Source of the DNA: Nodosilinea sp. E11
GTDB lineage: Bacteria; Cyanobacteriota; Cyanobacteriia; Phormidesmidales; Phormidesmidaceae
Length of the DNA stretch: 64,000 bases
Direction of reading: 5' to 3'
NCBI RefSeq assembly: GCF_032813545.1
Contig: NZ_CP136520.1
Span: forward strand, 366,001-430,000
Shown here: positions 1 to 8,967 of the stretch, in pieces
How the letters are laid out: each line of letters opens with the position of its first letter
Numbering within the stretch: the first letter of the stretch is position 1
Translations under genes and position numbers: made by a program
The notes under the pieces: model-generated
Database searches by the model: none
Told to the model about the DNA's origin: nothing
Seen by the model: the letters and a program-made list of their open reading frames with translations, nothing else

Positions 1-926
1 GGGGGCTATACGTGAGAGGTGAGCTGGCTCTGGGGTTGGGAAACCAAGAAGATGTTGCCACCACTACGGCATCGACCTATCGGCGTCAGCTCGACATGAC
101 CTACAGGCAAACAACAACCAATGTTTTAGCGATTCCCCAAACGCAGGTAAACACCCACACCACTGAACTTACCTCTCGGCAGATAGAAACAACTCGCCAA
201 ACCGGAGACGCAGAGTTTGATATCGATGCCGACGGCATACTGAGCAACATTAACTCTCGCCTCAATGAGGCTGAAACATCAACCCTGGTTGAGACCATTG
301 AAGGCCCAACCATGGCTGATACGACGCTCCGTTCTGGGCCAGAGTACCTGGTCGCATCGACCACTGAGATCTCCTCGGAGGAGGTCTTAGTTGACAGCAC
401 CAGTCTGATCGATCGCCAGAGCGTCACCGAGAGAGAGACCTACCCGAATCTAACTCCCCTGCGCGGTGAGCTAGCGATCGGTGGAGTGCTCAATATAGGC
501 AATACGCCATGGACGCCAGCGGCTAACGTTCTACGGGCTGAACTCTTTACCCAGGGAACTGTAATCGGGCAGGGGCAGGGCGGGGCTGCCACTGGCTGGC
601 GCGTTGAAGCCTTGTTCAACCCCTTTGGGGAACAGCAGCGCCCTGCTTACTACTACAACTTAGCTAATCGCCTAACCCCCATTTATCAAACCGTGCCATT
701 GCTGGATGAAAGCGGTGATCAAGTGATGACGCAGCTGGCTAATGCCGACGGTCAACCGCTACCAGTAGGGACCTATCAATTTGTCTACGATGAGGCTGGC
801 GATCGCATCCTTGAAACCGTAGGGACAGGGCGGCCGGTTGGCCCTGGCATCTACCTAAGGGTTGAAGATGAATTTAATCGGGATGGTGGGCTATCGGTCT
901 TTGGCGGCATTAAGTTCGACCTGTAG
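1..926 (+). CDS. C-terminal part of an unknown Thr-rich, surface-like protein
   Basis: The reading frame is open to the left edge, so the start lies outside the window. About 305 residues are visible. The first 130 are rich in Thr, Ser and Glu. The phrase RGELALG near the left edge recurs as RGELAIG about 150 residues later, which suggests a repeated module. The C-terminal third is rich in Gly, Tyr and Phe and ends in GGIKFDL, the alternating hydrophobic ending often seen in outer-membrane barrel strands; this is inference. I do not recognise a family. The next gene lies on the opposite strand and converges on it. Confidence 0.6.
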   Translation, partial: GLYVRGELALGLGNQEDVATTTASTYRRQLDMTYRQTTTNVLAIPQTQVNTHTTELTSRQIETTRQTGDAEFDIDADGILSNINSRLNEAETSTLVETIEGPTMADTTLRSGPEYLVASTTEISSEEVLVDSTSLIDRQSVTERETYPNLTPLRGELAIGGVLNIGNTPWTPAANVLRAELFTQGTVIGQGQGGAATGWRVEALFNPFGEQQRPAYYYNLANRLTPIYQTVPLLDESGDQVMTQLANADGQPLPVGTYQFVYDEAGDRILETVGTGRPVGPGIYLRVEDEFNRDGGLSVFGGIKFDL

Positions 927-938
927 GCTCTAGGCTAG

Positions 939-1313
939 CTAAGGTTCTTGATAGCTGACCACGCGCACGGTGGCTCCTGAAGGCTCTTGGCTAAAAATCA
1001 GCACACCTGCGGCATCGGAGCGGGCGGGCACAAAGTCGAAGGTGGTGGTGGCGATCTCATCGTCGGGAGCCGTATCAAGGCTGCCTTCGACGGTGACCTC
1101 AGCGGCGGTGGCGTCGCCTTCATTTTTGATGGTGACGGGCAAATAGTAGTGACCGTTGGCGGTGCGCACTGGGCCACGCTCTACGGTAAATTCAGCGGGT
1201 TTGAGGGATGGGTTGAGCCATACCGACACCACCGTGGCCACCACCCCCGCCAGCAGCGCTAGGGAAATGCCCAGGGAAAACCATTCGGCGCGATTGCGGA
1301 TCGGTTCAGACAT
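939..1313 (-). CDS. TIGR02588 family protein, single-pass membrane-anchored
   Basis: A 124-residue protein with one N-terminal membrane helix (about residues 10-35) followed by a beta-rich domain containing PVTIKNEGDATAAEVTVEG-like sequence, typical of a small Ig-like fold facing the periplasm. It matches my memory of the TIGR02588 family, which is encoded beside TIGR02587 membrane proteins. Exactly that neighbour lies upstream on the same strand 60 bp away, so the two probably form an operon. I chose the ATG giving MSEPIRNR because the six extra residues of the longer frame are low-complexity. Function is unknown. Confidence 0.75.
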   Translation of the reverse strand: MSEPIRNRAEWFSLGISLALLAGVVATVVSVWLNPSLKPAEFTVERGPVRTANGHYYLPVTIKNEGDATAAEVTVEGSLDTAPDDEIATTTFDFVPARSDAAGVLIFSQEPSGATVRVVSYQEP

Positions 1314-1373
1314 AGGGGGTGACGGGGGCAATGAAGAGGGGTGTAACGAGATGCGGTAAAGAGCGTAACGGGG

Positions 1374-2225
1374 TTATACGGCCAAACGGCCCGCCGCACC
1401 ACCGATGGTGGAGGGCAAGCCCAAGACGATGACATAGCTCACCCACTGGTTGACGGGGTCACCCACCCGAATCACCTGAAACAACCACAGCATCAGCATT
1501 GAGATTGCCAGGGAGATCAGGTAGGCAGCCAGGGTTTCGCTGATCGGGCTTTGGAAAAAACCAGGCTGCGATCGCCGCTGCCGCTGAGCACCAAAATTGG
1601 CCTGAAACACAATGATGTACGACAGCAGCAGCGAGCTGGCCATAATCAACAGCAGTCGGGTGGGCGAGAGCGAACTGGCAATCATCGGAATCTCATCGGT
1701 GGGGGCAATGGAAGACCCCACGACGATGGCCCCCAGCAGGGCCGCCCCGGCATCGGATAGGGTGCTGCGCCAGGGGTCGGGCCGTTTAGGTGAGTCGTCA
1801 TCGTTGCCGTCAGCTCTCAGCAACAGGTTATTGGCAATGCCCACGCCAATGGCAAAGGGCAGCGATAGGGTAATCACTCGACCCAATACCGCGTCTACCC
1901 CGGTTTCAAGCCGCAGGATGCCAAGCAGCGCCAAACTCAGGGCGGCGGTAAACAGCGCGATCGCCAGCCCCTCGACACTCTCGGCCAAAATTTGCAGTCG
2001 GCTGCGGGGTTGTTCAGCACGAAACCCGCCTTTAATATTCAGCAGCACCAGAGCTAGATAGGCAATGCCCAATATCAGCATCATGCGCGGCGGCGCGGTA
2101 AAGTTGCCCTTCCACCACACCTCCATGGTGTAGAGAAAGGGGGCACCAAACAAAAACGCCCCCGCAATGCCGCGCATCAGGTCGTTAAATTCGGTCTGCC
2201 AATCTTGGGCGTGGGGTCGGGCCAT
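1374..2225 (-). CDS. TIGR02587 family integral membrane protein
   Basis: A 283-residue polytopic membrane protein with roughly seven to eight hydrophobic helices. The opening block (DLMRGIAGAFLFGAPFLYTM) and the following EVWWKG agree with the TIGR02587 family as I remember it. The start giving MARPHAQDW was chosen over a start 19 codons upstream because those extra residues resemble translated leader. The gene is followed by its usual partner, a TIGR02588 protein, implying that the two work as one membrane unit. The biochemical role of the pair is not known to me. Confidence 0.75.
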   Translation of the reverse strand: MARPHAQDWQTEFNDLMRGIAGAFLFGAPFLYTMEVWWKGNFTAPPRMMLILGIAYLALVLLNIKGGFRAEQPRSRLQILAESVEGLAIALFTAALSLALLGILRLETGVDAVLGRVITLSLPFAIGVGIANNLLLRADGNDDDSPKRPDPWRSTLSDAGAALLGAIVVGSSIAPTDEIPMIASSLSPTRLLLIMASSLLLSYIIVFQANFGAQRQRRSQPGFFQSPISETLAAYLISLAISMLMLWLFQVIRVGDPVNQWVSYVIVLGLPSTIGGAAGRLAV

Positions 2226-2308
2226 GAATTGTGGCGCAGTACTTAGGTTGAAAGCATTGGGGCAAGATTCAGCATAGCCCAAGGCCGAATCCCTCTGCTA
2301 GACATGCT

Positions 2309-3244
2309 TTAGGTAGTTTGCAGGGCAGCAACCTGCGATCGCATCGGCATCGACGCCTGCGCCCCCGGCACCCTCACCGAGGCAGCGGCGACGGCGGTGG
2401 CAAACTCGACGGCGTCCTCCAGGGCCATGCCTTCAGACAGAGCCACAGCCAGGCCGCCGTTAAAGGCATCCCCCGCCGCCACCGTATCCACTGCGTTGAC
2501 CGCCAGGGCGGGCTGGTGCCAGGTGCGGTCTGCCGTGGCAACTACTGCCCCCTGGTCGCCCAGCTTCACGATTACCAGATCAATGCCTCGCTGCACTAGC
2601 TGACGAGCCGCTTCAGTGGCCGAGGGCAGGTCGGTTACCTGTAGCCCCGTGAGTTGACTGGCCTCGGTCTGGTTGGGGGTGAGAATATCTACGGTTTCAA
2701 AGAACTCGGGCGGCACATCGTCGCGGGCCGGAGCGGGGTCCACAATTACCGTTGCCCCCTGGGCCTGGGCCGCTTGGGCAGCAGCGATCACCGCTGGCAG
2801 GGGCACTTCAAACTGAAGCAGAAGCATATCCCCTGGCTGTAGTTGGGCCACGAGGCGATCGCAATCCTCGCCATCTACCTGGCCGTTGGCACCGGGCACG
2901 ACCACGATGGTGTTGTGGCCGGCGTCATCTACGGCGATCGCCGCTACCCCCGTCGGCCCCGCCGCCGCCGTCGCTACCCCACGGGTCTCGACCCCTGCCG
3001 CCTGCAACCCTTCGATGAGCTGACGGCCAAAGGCATCGTCTCCCACCCGACCCACCATCGTCGTGGCGGCCCCCAACCGCGCCGCCGCCACTGCCTGGTT
3101 GGCCCCTTTACCGCCGGGTAGAGTAGCAAAGTCGCTGCCCAGAATGGTCTCCCCCAACTGGGGCAGGCGCGGCGTGCGGCAGACCAGATCCATATTCAGG
3201 CTACCGAAGACGTGGATGGTTTTGGGTGATGGGTTGAGGGACAT
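2309..3244 (-). CDS. rbsK: Ribokinase (PfkB family)
   Basis: Phosphorylates D-ribose at O5 using ATP in the cytoplasm, feeding the pentose phosphate pathway. The 311 residues match the usual length. The PfkB N-terminal signature GGKGANQAVAAARLGA is present at about residues 43-58. The C-terminal signature DTVAAGDAFNGG carries the catalytic Asp, and NQTEASQLTG matches the ATP-domain motif. No ribose transporter genes lie nearby; a nucleoside transporter is encoded 0.6 kb away on the other strand, so salvage of nucleoside-derived ribose is plausible but inferred. No clear ribosome binding site precedes the ATG. Confidence 0.9.
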   Translation of the reverse strand: MSLNPSPKTIHVFGSLNMDLVCRTPRLPQLGETILGSDFATLPGGKGANQAVAAARLGAATTMVGRVGDDAFGRQLIEGLQAAGVETRGVATAAAGPTGVAAIAVDDAGHNTIVVVPGANGQVDGEDCDRLVAQLQPGDMLLLQFEVPLPAVIAAAQAAQAQGATVIVDPAPARDDVPPEFFETVDILTPNQTEASQLTGLQVTDLPSATEAARQLVQRGIDLVIVKLGDQGAVVATADRTWHQPALAVNAVDTVAAGDAFNGGLAVALSEGMALEDAVEFATAVAAASVRVPGAQASMPMRSQVAALQTT

Positions 3245-3254
3245 TGGTAAAGGC

Positions 3255-3293
3255 GTTTGGAACGTTTGGAACGTTTGAACGTTCGAACGTTTA
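3255..3293. repeat. AACGTT-rich short repeat upstream of rbsK
   Basis: Three near-direct copies of GGAACGTTT/GAACGTTT are followed by the palindrome AACGTTCGAACGTT, just before the rbsK start. The palindrome matches the centre of the ~100-bp dispersed palindromic element found near 5.3, 43.9 and 51.0 kb, but the outer arms are missing here. Confidence 0.6.
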
Positions 3294-3341
3294 CAGGTTT
3301 AAGCGGGTTTAGATAGAGCGTTTAAAGAGGGTCAACGGATT

Positions 3342-3620
3342 CTAAAACAGATCCTCCCCATCACCCCCATCGTCATCGGGGCGACCGTAGGGCGACGGGG
3401 GGCGATCGCTGCTCCAGGCCCACCAGGGCATTTCACACTCGCCACAGTGATAAAACTCTTGCCATTTGCGGCGATGGTCAAGACCATAAACGGGCGATCG
3501 CCGATTGATCCAGACCGCTTTGGCCTGGCGACTCTCGGCCCCACACTGGGGGCAACAAAATTGGGTAGCGTGGCTAGCAGACTCGGCCCAGTCGGGCGGA
3601 ATAGGAGAAAAAGCTTCCAT
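3342..3620 (-). CDS. Small zinc-ribbon protein of unknown function
   Basis: A 92-residue protein with two Cys pairs, CCPQCG near residue 22 and HCGECE near residue 60, spaced as in a zinc ribbon. Between them lies a Trp- and Arg-rich stretch, and the C-terminal tail is rich in Asp and Gly. The ATG giving MEAFSPIPP was chosen because the residues before it are Pro-rich and look untranslated. It resembles short conserved hypothetical proteins of cyanobacteria; a nucleic-acid or protein-binding role would be a guess. Confidence 0.65.
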   Translation of the reverse strand: MEAFSPIPPDWAESASHATQFCCPQCGAESRQAKAVWINRRSPVYGLDHRRKWQEFYHCGECEMPWWAWSSDRPPSPYGRPDDDGGDGEDLF

Positions 3621-3862
3621 AGCGCAGGGCGGGGGGTCACATCTATTATGGGGCAGGCTGGAGGGAAGGTTTTGGGTTTCAGGTTTCGGCATCCCCTCCT
3701 GGGAGGGGCAGGGGTAGGTTATCCGGGTTTCGGGTCGCGACCTGACACCTGATACCCCTTCCCTCAATTAAGTTCTAGAACGAGGCGCTTCGTCGGAGGT
3801 GTTCTTCGGCATAATCGGTGGCAGGCTCGTGATTTTTGGGCCATAAGGAGCATGGGCACACG

Positions 3863-5278
3863 ATGGCACTGCGTTTAATTTCGCTGCTGGGAATATTTGG
3901 GTTTTGCTTTATCGCCTGGCTAGGCTCTGAGGATCGGCGGCGGGTGCCCTGGCGGTTGATAGTGTGGGGCATTGGCATTCAGCTGGTAGTGGGGCTGCTG
4001 ATTTTCTTGCTGCCCGTAACGCGGGAGGCGGTGGTGTGGCTGAGTTCTATTCTCAATGCCTTAATTGATGCCTCTGATGCCGGGGCGCGGTTTTTGTTTG
4101 GCCCGATTTTTGTGCCCGACTTTAACCAGCCGGTTGGCCCCGCCGGGGCAGGGCGATGGATTGCGCGGGCGCTGACGCCTGCTTTTACTGCCGTACCGGG
4201 CGATCGCCTGGGGGCCGACAATCTCAATTTGGGCTATATCTTTGCCTTTCGTTCGCTGCCCCAGGTGGTGTTCTTTGCGGCGATCTTCTCGCTGCTCTAC
4301 GGTCTGGGCGTTGTACAGCCGATTGTGCGGGTGTTTGCCCGGTTTTTTCGCTGGGCGATGCGCCTCAGCGGGGCCGAGGCCTTGGCGGGAGCAGCAAATA
4401 TTTTTGTTGGCATTGAGTCTGCGATCGCCATCAAACCCTTCCTCGAGCGCATGACCCGCAGCGAGCTGTGCGCCATTTTGGCCTCCATGTTTGGCTCGAT
4501 TGCCTCCACGGTGCTGGGCCTCTACGCCGGGTACCTGCGGCCCATTTTCCCATCCATTGCCGGGCACCTAATGTCGGCCTCGGTGCTGACAATTCCGGCA
4601 GCCTTTGTGCTGGCCAAAATTTTGGTGCCCGAGCAGGCGGTGCCCGACACCCTGGGCAAAGTGCCTGAGCTAGAGCTGGTGGAAGAAGAACGCCGCAGCC
4701 CCATGGATAGCCTGATCTTAGGTGCCCTCGACGGGGTGAAAATGGCGGTGGGTATTGTCGCGGCGCTGATTGCCATTCTGGGCCTGATTGCCCTACTCGA
4801 TCTGGTGTTTGCCAATCTGGCCAACCTGGCCACCAACGACTTTGCCCTCTGGCGGGCGATCGGCCAGGTGTTTAGCGTGATCACGCTGCAAAACATCATG
4901 GGGGCGCTGTTTTTGCCCCTCACCTTTCTCACCGGGGTGTCGCTCGATTGGCCCGAGCTGTGGCTGTCGTCGCAGCTAATTGGGCGGCGACTGCTCGAAA
5001 CCGCGATTCCGCCCTACATTGGTCTGGCCAACGCGGCGGCGGCTGGAACATTGAGCGATCGCGCCCTGGTGATCGTCAGCTACGTGCTCTGTGGCTTCGC
5101 TCACCTGCCCTCGGTGGGCATTTTTGTCGGCGGGCTGGCGGGCATTGTGCCCTCGCGGCGCAAAGACATCAGTGAGCTGGCTTGGAAGGCACTGTGGGCG
5201 GGCACTCTGGCGACGCTGATGACCGGCTGTGTGGCGGGTCTATTTTTCTACGACGGGGCGGCGGTGCTGGGTCGGTAG
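3863..5278 (+). CDS. nupC: Concentrative nucleoside transporter (NupC/CNT family)
   Basis: An inner-membrane carrier expected to import nucleosides with a cation (CNT/SLC28 family). The protein has 471 residues and many hydrophobic helices. The central motif NIFVGIESAIAIKPFL corresponds to the CNT substrate-binding hairpin region and is followed by MTRSELCAILASMFGSIAST, the second signature area. The last third (ANAAAAGTLSDRALVIVSY, then LCGFAHLPSVGI) fits the second CNT repeat. I chose the ATG giving MALRLISL, with AAGGAG 12 bp upstream; a TTG start nine codons earlier is possible. Substrate cannot be told from sequence. Confidence 0.85.
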   Translation: MALRLISLLGIFGFCFIAWLGSEDRRRVPWRLIVWGIGIQLVVGLLIFLLPVTREAVVWLSSILNALIDASDAGARFLFGPIFVPDFNQPVGPAGAGRWIARALTPAFTAVPGDRLGADNLNLGYIFAFRSLPQVVFFAAIFSLLYGLGVVQPIVRVFARFFRWAMRLSGAEALAGAANIFVGIESAIAIKPFLERMTRSELCAILASMFGSIASTVLGLYAGYLRPIFPSIAGHLMSASVLTIPAAFVLAKILVPEQAVPDTLGKVPELELVEEERRSPMDSLILGALDGVKMAVGIVAALIAILGLIALLDLVFANLANLATNDFALWRAIGQVFSVITLQNIMGALFLPLTFLTGVSLDWPELWLSSQLIGRRLLETAIPPYIGLANAAAAGTLSDRALVIVSYVLCGFAHLPSVGIFVGGLAGIVPSRRKDISELAWKALWAGTLATLMTGCVAGLFFYDGAAVLGR

Positions 5279-5305
5279 CCCCTTGCACCGAGTGCATCCC
5301 ACTTT

Positions 5306-5395
5306 TATAGCTGTAGCCAGTCTGGTTAAGACATTTTCCCTAAAAACGTTTGAACGCTCGAACATTTCTAAGGTATCTGGATGTCCTAACCCAAG
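5306..5395 (+). repeat. Dispersed palindromic (MITE-like) element, copy A
   Basis: An imperfect palindrome of about 90 bp. Its left arm reads TATAGCTGTAGCCAG then TGGTTAAGACAT, the centre is AACGTTTGAACGCTCGAAC, and the right arm is ATGTCCTAACCCAAG. The same arms occur in inverted orientation at 43.9 and 51.0 kb. The outer right end is missing here and is replaced by a GGGTAGGCAGTGCCCACC repeat. No coding capacity. Confidence 0.75.
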
Positions 5396-5397
5396 TG

Positions 5398-5422
5398 GTA
5401 GGGTAGGCAGTGCCCACCATTG
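5398..5422. repeat. GGTGGGC-type short palindrome
   Basis: GTAGGGTAGGCAGTGCCCACC fused to the right end of palindromic element copy A. Member of the family also found near 21.8, 23.9, 36.4, 38.1 and 38.2 kb. Confidence 0.6.
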
Positions 5423-5456
5423 AAGAAACTATTTTCCAGAAATCGCCTTAGCGTTT

Positions 5457-7484
5457 TTATGAGCAATGCTTAAGAAACGTTGGTTCACTCTCCCACCATT
5501 TTTGCTGGTATGGTTGCCGACTTGTATTGGTGCCGCAGTGGATTTCTCCGCCTTCGCGAAAATACGTGTCCCAGTCGTCGATAAAGTGACAGACTAAACC
5601 CAGCGGGTTTAAGACTTCTCTCACGTAGGCTTCAAAGTAGCATTGCTCATTCACCCTGGGACCAAAGGGTTTAGGAATAGCCAAGTGCTGATTGAGAACC
5701 AGCATATTGACCATATTGGGAAAGAACGAGATGGCGCGATCGCCTTCGTTTTCGAACAGTGCTGGCAACTCGATGATATCTGCTTCGTCTAAACCCAGCT
5801 CTTGCTTTAAAACCTCCCGATTCCAGTTAATGTAGGATTGAAACCGCTGATTGTGAGCGGCTAGGTCCTTATCAGCTAGAACCTCTGCCACGCTAATGGC
5901 AGCCGGCTTTTGATCAAGTTGCTTACCCTGCCGCAGCAGTGCCTGGTCATGCCCTTGATGGTGCAATGCGTTAAGTAGGTCATAGCATTTATCAGGGCTG
6001 GCCAAAAGTAGTTTAAACCCTTTAGAATTGGGCGCAGCGACGAAGTTCATAAACTCGTCGATATGCCCCACGCTTAACCAGTCAGAGAAAAGCTCAAAGG
6101 GAGCCTGGATTTTTTGGGCATAGAAAAAATCTCGTAAAACTTTCAGCTTGCGGCGCGGTTTTTCCATAATTTCTGGACGCGTACCCCCAAACATGAGGCG
6201 GCCAAAGGGGTAGGTGACGCCATTGGCAGTCACGGGTGGAGAAACCTCTAAATTGCCAAAGGAGCCTAGTTTTGTTGCCTCATGGCGGCTCTTGCGAATC
6301 ACATAGCCAAACCGGCTGCTGATCACCTGGCGCTTAGCTAGGTGGTCTAGGCCGCGATCGCGGGGCGAATCAAAGATGACGTGAACGGATTGGCCTGGCG
6401 CTTGGGTATAGCCAATTTCAATTTCATCTCGCATCCACGGATCATCGTCGTGGAACTCAAAGGGTACCGGATCTAGCTGAGCACCCGCCTGACTGACCAC
6501 TTTTCTCAGGTCTTCGATGAAGTCTTCGTTGTCGCCCTTAGAGAGACGAGAGACAAAAACCATAGTCGGCGATAGGGTGTTTGGCGTCATCATCCAGGGC
6601 GCGACGCGAAAAACTACGCGATCGCTGTAAAGAATCTCTCCATCTTTGAGCAGACTCAGCGTGATCTCAATCAGGCCATCGAAATCAATATCGGGAAAAC
6701 TAATCCCCTTCACAAAAAAGAGAATATCTTGATCGGTGCGCTCCAGTTTTGCCTGGGCTTGTTTAGGGCCAATCAGCTCATCGCCAATTTGATTGAGTTC
6801 GTCGTAGATGCAGAGGCGTTGGGCCTGATCTTGACTCACCGACAGATACATTTCACAGCCCGGTGGTAGGTCGCTCGGCCCAGCTCGGCGCGCAATCATA
6901 AAGCTCGCATCTTTGAGATTTAGCAGGGCTGTTCCCTGATCTCTATCGGTGTACTCACTGTCAGAGTGAACGTGGTCGCGATCGGTATGGACCAGCAGAA
7001 TGGCTCCCTGACCGTTAGTTCCCCACTGCCAATCTCCCTTGGCGGGGTTATTTTCGTCCACAACGCCGTCGCGGTCGGCATCCACATCTAAACAAATTCG
7101 CAGGCAAGTAAACTTGAGGCAAACTCGACTCAGTTGAGCACCCCCCTCAGCCTGAAATGTGATCTCTAGGCAGCGGTCTTGGGGGCGATCGCTAAAGGTT
7201 CTCGCTAAGAGGGCAATTTTGGAAACTTGTTGAAGGGAAACCAGCGCGGGTGGATCAAGTAGCTGGTTTGACTCAGCGTAAATTTCAATTTCTCCCTGGG
7301 TTTTAAGGCTGGCGGTTATGGCTTCAGCCGGAGCCAGATCGGCCAAGACAATTTGCAGCGGCTGACCCACTACTAAGACATCCGCATGACTTCTGGTCTT
7401 TGCCTGAGATCGCAAGGAAGGTTCGCTAAACGCTTCAGGCAGAGACAGATTTCTCATTATTGATTGTTGATTTATATAACCCAT
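5457..7484 (-). CDS. Protein-arginine deiminase (PAD)
   Basis: Expected to convert peptidyl-arginine to citrulline and ammonia, with Ca2+ dependence. The 675 residues are close to animal PADs (about 663). All four catalytic residues are visible: Asp353 in WMRDEIEIGY, His474 and Asp476 in GHIDEFMNF, and Cys650 in GGEIHCGTN. In human PAD4 these are 350, 471, 473 and 645, so the spacing is nearly identical. The middle domain (about residues 110-150) has the Asp-rich stretch DVDADRDGVVDENN followed by GAILLVHTDRD, matching the PAD calcium-binding region. No signal peptide or membrane helix is seen, so a cytoplasmic location is likely. An alternative ATG lies nine codons downstream; neither start has a good ribosome binding site. 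Stand-alone gene. Confidence 0.93.
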   Translation of the reverse strand: MGYINQQSIMRNLSLPEAFSEPSLRSQAKTRSHADVLVVGQPLQIVLADLAPAEAITASLKTQGEIEIYAESNQLLDPPALVSLQQVSKIALLARTFSDRPQDRCLEITFQAEGGAQLSRVCLKFTCLRICLDVDADRDGVVDENNPAKGDWQWGTNGQGAILLVHTDRDHVHSDSEYTDRDQGTALLNLKDASFMIARRAGPSDLPPGCEMYLSVSQDQAQRLCIYDELNQIGDELIGPKQAQAKLERTDQDILFFVKGISFPDIDFDGLIEITLSLLKDGEILYSDRVVFRVAPWMMTPNTLSPTMVFVSRLSKGDNEDFIEDLRKVVSQAGAQLDPVPFEFHDDDPWMRDEIEIGYTQAPGQSVHVIFDSPRDRGLDHLAKRQVISSRFGYVIRKSRHEATKLGSFGNLEVSPPVTANGVTYPFGRLMFGGTRPEIMEKPRRKLKVLRDFFYAQKIQAPFELFSDWLSVGHIDEFMNFVAAPNSKGFKLLLASPDKCYDLLNALHHQGHDQALLRQGKQLDQKPAAISVAEVLADKDLAAHNQRFQSYINWNREVLKQELGLDEADIIELPALFENEGDRAISFFPNMVNMLVLNQHLAIPKPFGPRVNEQCYFEAYVREVLNPLGLVCHFIDDWDTYFREGGEIHCGTNTSRQPYQQKWWESEPTFLKHCS

Positions 7485-7710
7485 ACGCTTTTAGCTTCTC
7501 ATAGGGGCTTTGGCGTTATATCCTCCCTAATGGAGAGACCTTTGCCCTTTTGGGACAAGTTGGTAAGCCCAAGCAGAATGGGGTAGGGGCGGGCTAGCAT
7601 TCGCCCAAACGGACTAGGGGCTTGGGCCGGTCTGGGTACAGCGAGTAGGCCAATCAGCCCGATACCCGCCAAAATAGAAAGGCGATGTCGTCGATAGCTG
7701 GCTTATTTCT

Positions 7711-8967
7711 ATGGAACTTGAACGCATTCTGGCAGAGGCTTTGGCGGGAGGCGACCTCGCCCCGGCTGAGGGGGTGACCCTGTTGCACCAGCGCGAGCCA
7801 GCCGCCCTAGAGGCCATTCGCCGCACCGCAGACACCCTGCGCCAGCGCCAGGTAGGCGATACCGTCACCTACGTGGTTAACCGCAACATCAACTACACCA
7901 ACATTTGCGAGCAGCACTGTAGCTTCTGCGCCTTTCGCCGCGATCGCAACGACGAAGGGGCCTACTGGCTCGACTTTGCCCCCATTCTCGAAAAGGCCAC
8001 CGAGGCTGTAGCGCTGGGGGCCACCGAAATCTGTATGCAGGGGGGACTCAACCCCTACGCCAAAATCGACGGCACCTCGCTGAATTATTACCTCAAGCTG
8101 GTCGACACCATCAAAGGGGCATTCCCGGCGCTGCACCTGCATGCCTTCTCGCCCCAGGAGGTTGAGTTTATCGCCCGCCAGGACGGTCTCAGCTACCGCA
8201 ATGTGCTGCTGGCTCTGCGAGACGCGGGGGTAGGGTCGCTGCCGGGCACCGCCGCCGAGGTGCTAGACGACGCCGTGCGTCGGGTGCTCTGCCCCGAGAA
8301 AATCAATACCGCCACCTGGCTTGAGATTGTCGGTTTGGCCCACTCGGTGGGCCTGCCCACCACCAGCACGATGCTCTCGGGCCACATCGAAACCCCGGCC
8401 CAGCAGATCGCCCACCTAGAGCATCTACGCCAGCTCCAGTGCCGTGCTTTAGAGGCTGGTTACAGTGCGGCGATTACCGAATTTATTGTGCTGCCCTTTG
8501 TGGGGCAAGAGGCCCCTAAACCACTGCGCCGTCGGGTGGGCCGCGACCAGCCGGTGCTGGCCGATGCGCTGTTGCTGATGGCGGTGGCCCGCATCTACCT
8601 GGGCAACTGGATTGTCAACCACCAGCCCAGTTGGGTAAAGCTGGGGCTGGCTGGGGCCACCGAGGCGCTTACCTGGGGCTGCAATGACATCGGCGGCACC
8701 CTGATGGAAGAGCACATCACCACTATGGCCGGTGCCCAGGGAGGAACCGGGATGACCGTGGATGAGTTGCGGGGGGCGATCGCATCGCTCAATCGCCCGG
8801 CCCAGCCCCGCGACACCCTCTATGGCCGGGTCAATTACAGAGGAGATGCGTCCTCGGTGGGCAGCCGCTCAGGCTCAGCAGGAACCCTAGGCCCGGCGGG
8901 CAAATCAGGCTCGGCGGGAAACACCGACCCAGCTCGGCAGTCGCGCAGCCAGAGCCTCACCGCCTGA
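7711..8967 (+). CDS. cofH: CofH, radical SAM 4-hydroxyphenyl transferase of FO synthesis
   Basis: Joins tyrosine-derived 4-hydroxybenzyl to 5-amino-6-ribitylaminouracil; together with CofG this gives FO, the deazaflavin antenna of photolyases. The [4Fe-4S] motif is at Cys66, Cys70 and Cys73 ([10 protein letters not shown]). [10 protein letters not shown] and CMQGGLNP are typical of the CofH/MqnE group, and the NINYTNIC opening agrees with cyanobacterial CofH. The last 45 residues are a Gly/Ser/Ala-rich tail not expected for the family; it overlaps the 3-prime end of the converging gene by 133 bp, so its authenticity is uncertain. cofG is not in the window. Confidence 0.9.
   Translation: MELERILAEALAGGDLAPAEGVTLLHQREPAALEAIRRTADTLRQRQVGDTVTYVVNRNINYTNICEQHCSFCAFRRDRNDEGAYWLDFAPILEKATEAVALGATEICMQGGLNPYAKIDGTSLNYYLKLVDTIKGAFPALHLHAFSPQEVEFIARQDGLSYRNVLLALRDAGVGSLPGTAAEVLDDAVRRVLCPEKINTATWLEIVGLAHSVGLPTTSTMLSGHIETPAQQIAHLEHLRQLQCRALEAGYSAAITEFIVLPFVGQEAPKPLRRRVGRDQPVLADALLLMAVARIYLGNWIVNHQPSWVKLGLAGATEALTWGCNDIGGTLMEEHITTMAGAQGGTGMTVDELRGAIASLNRPAQPRDTLYGRVNYRGDASSVGSRSGSAGTLGPAGKSGSAGNTDPARQSRSQSLTA

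Noticed and set aside
4061..4567. Opposite-strand frame inside the nucleoside transporter gene
   Set aside because: Shadow of a high-GC gene; no family features, and nupC is well supported.
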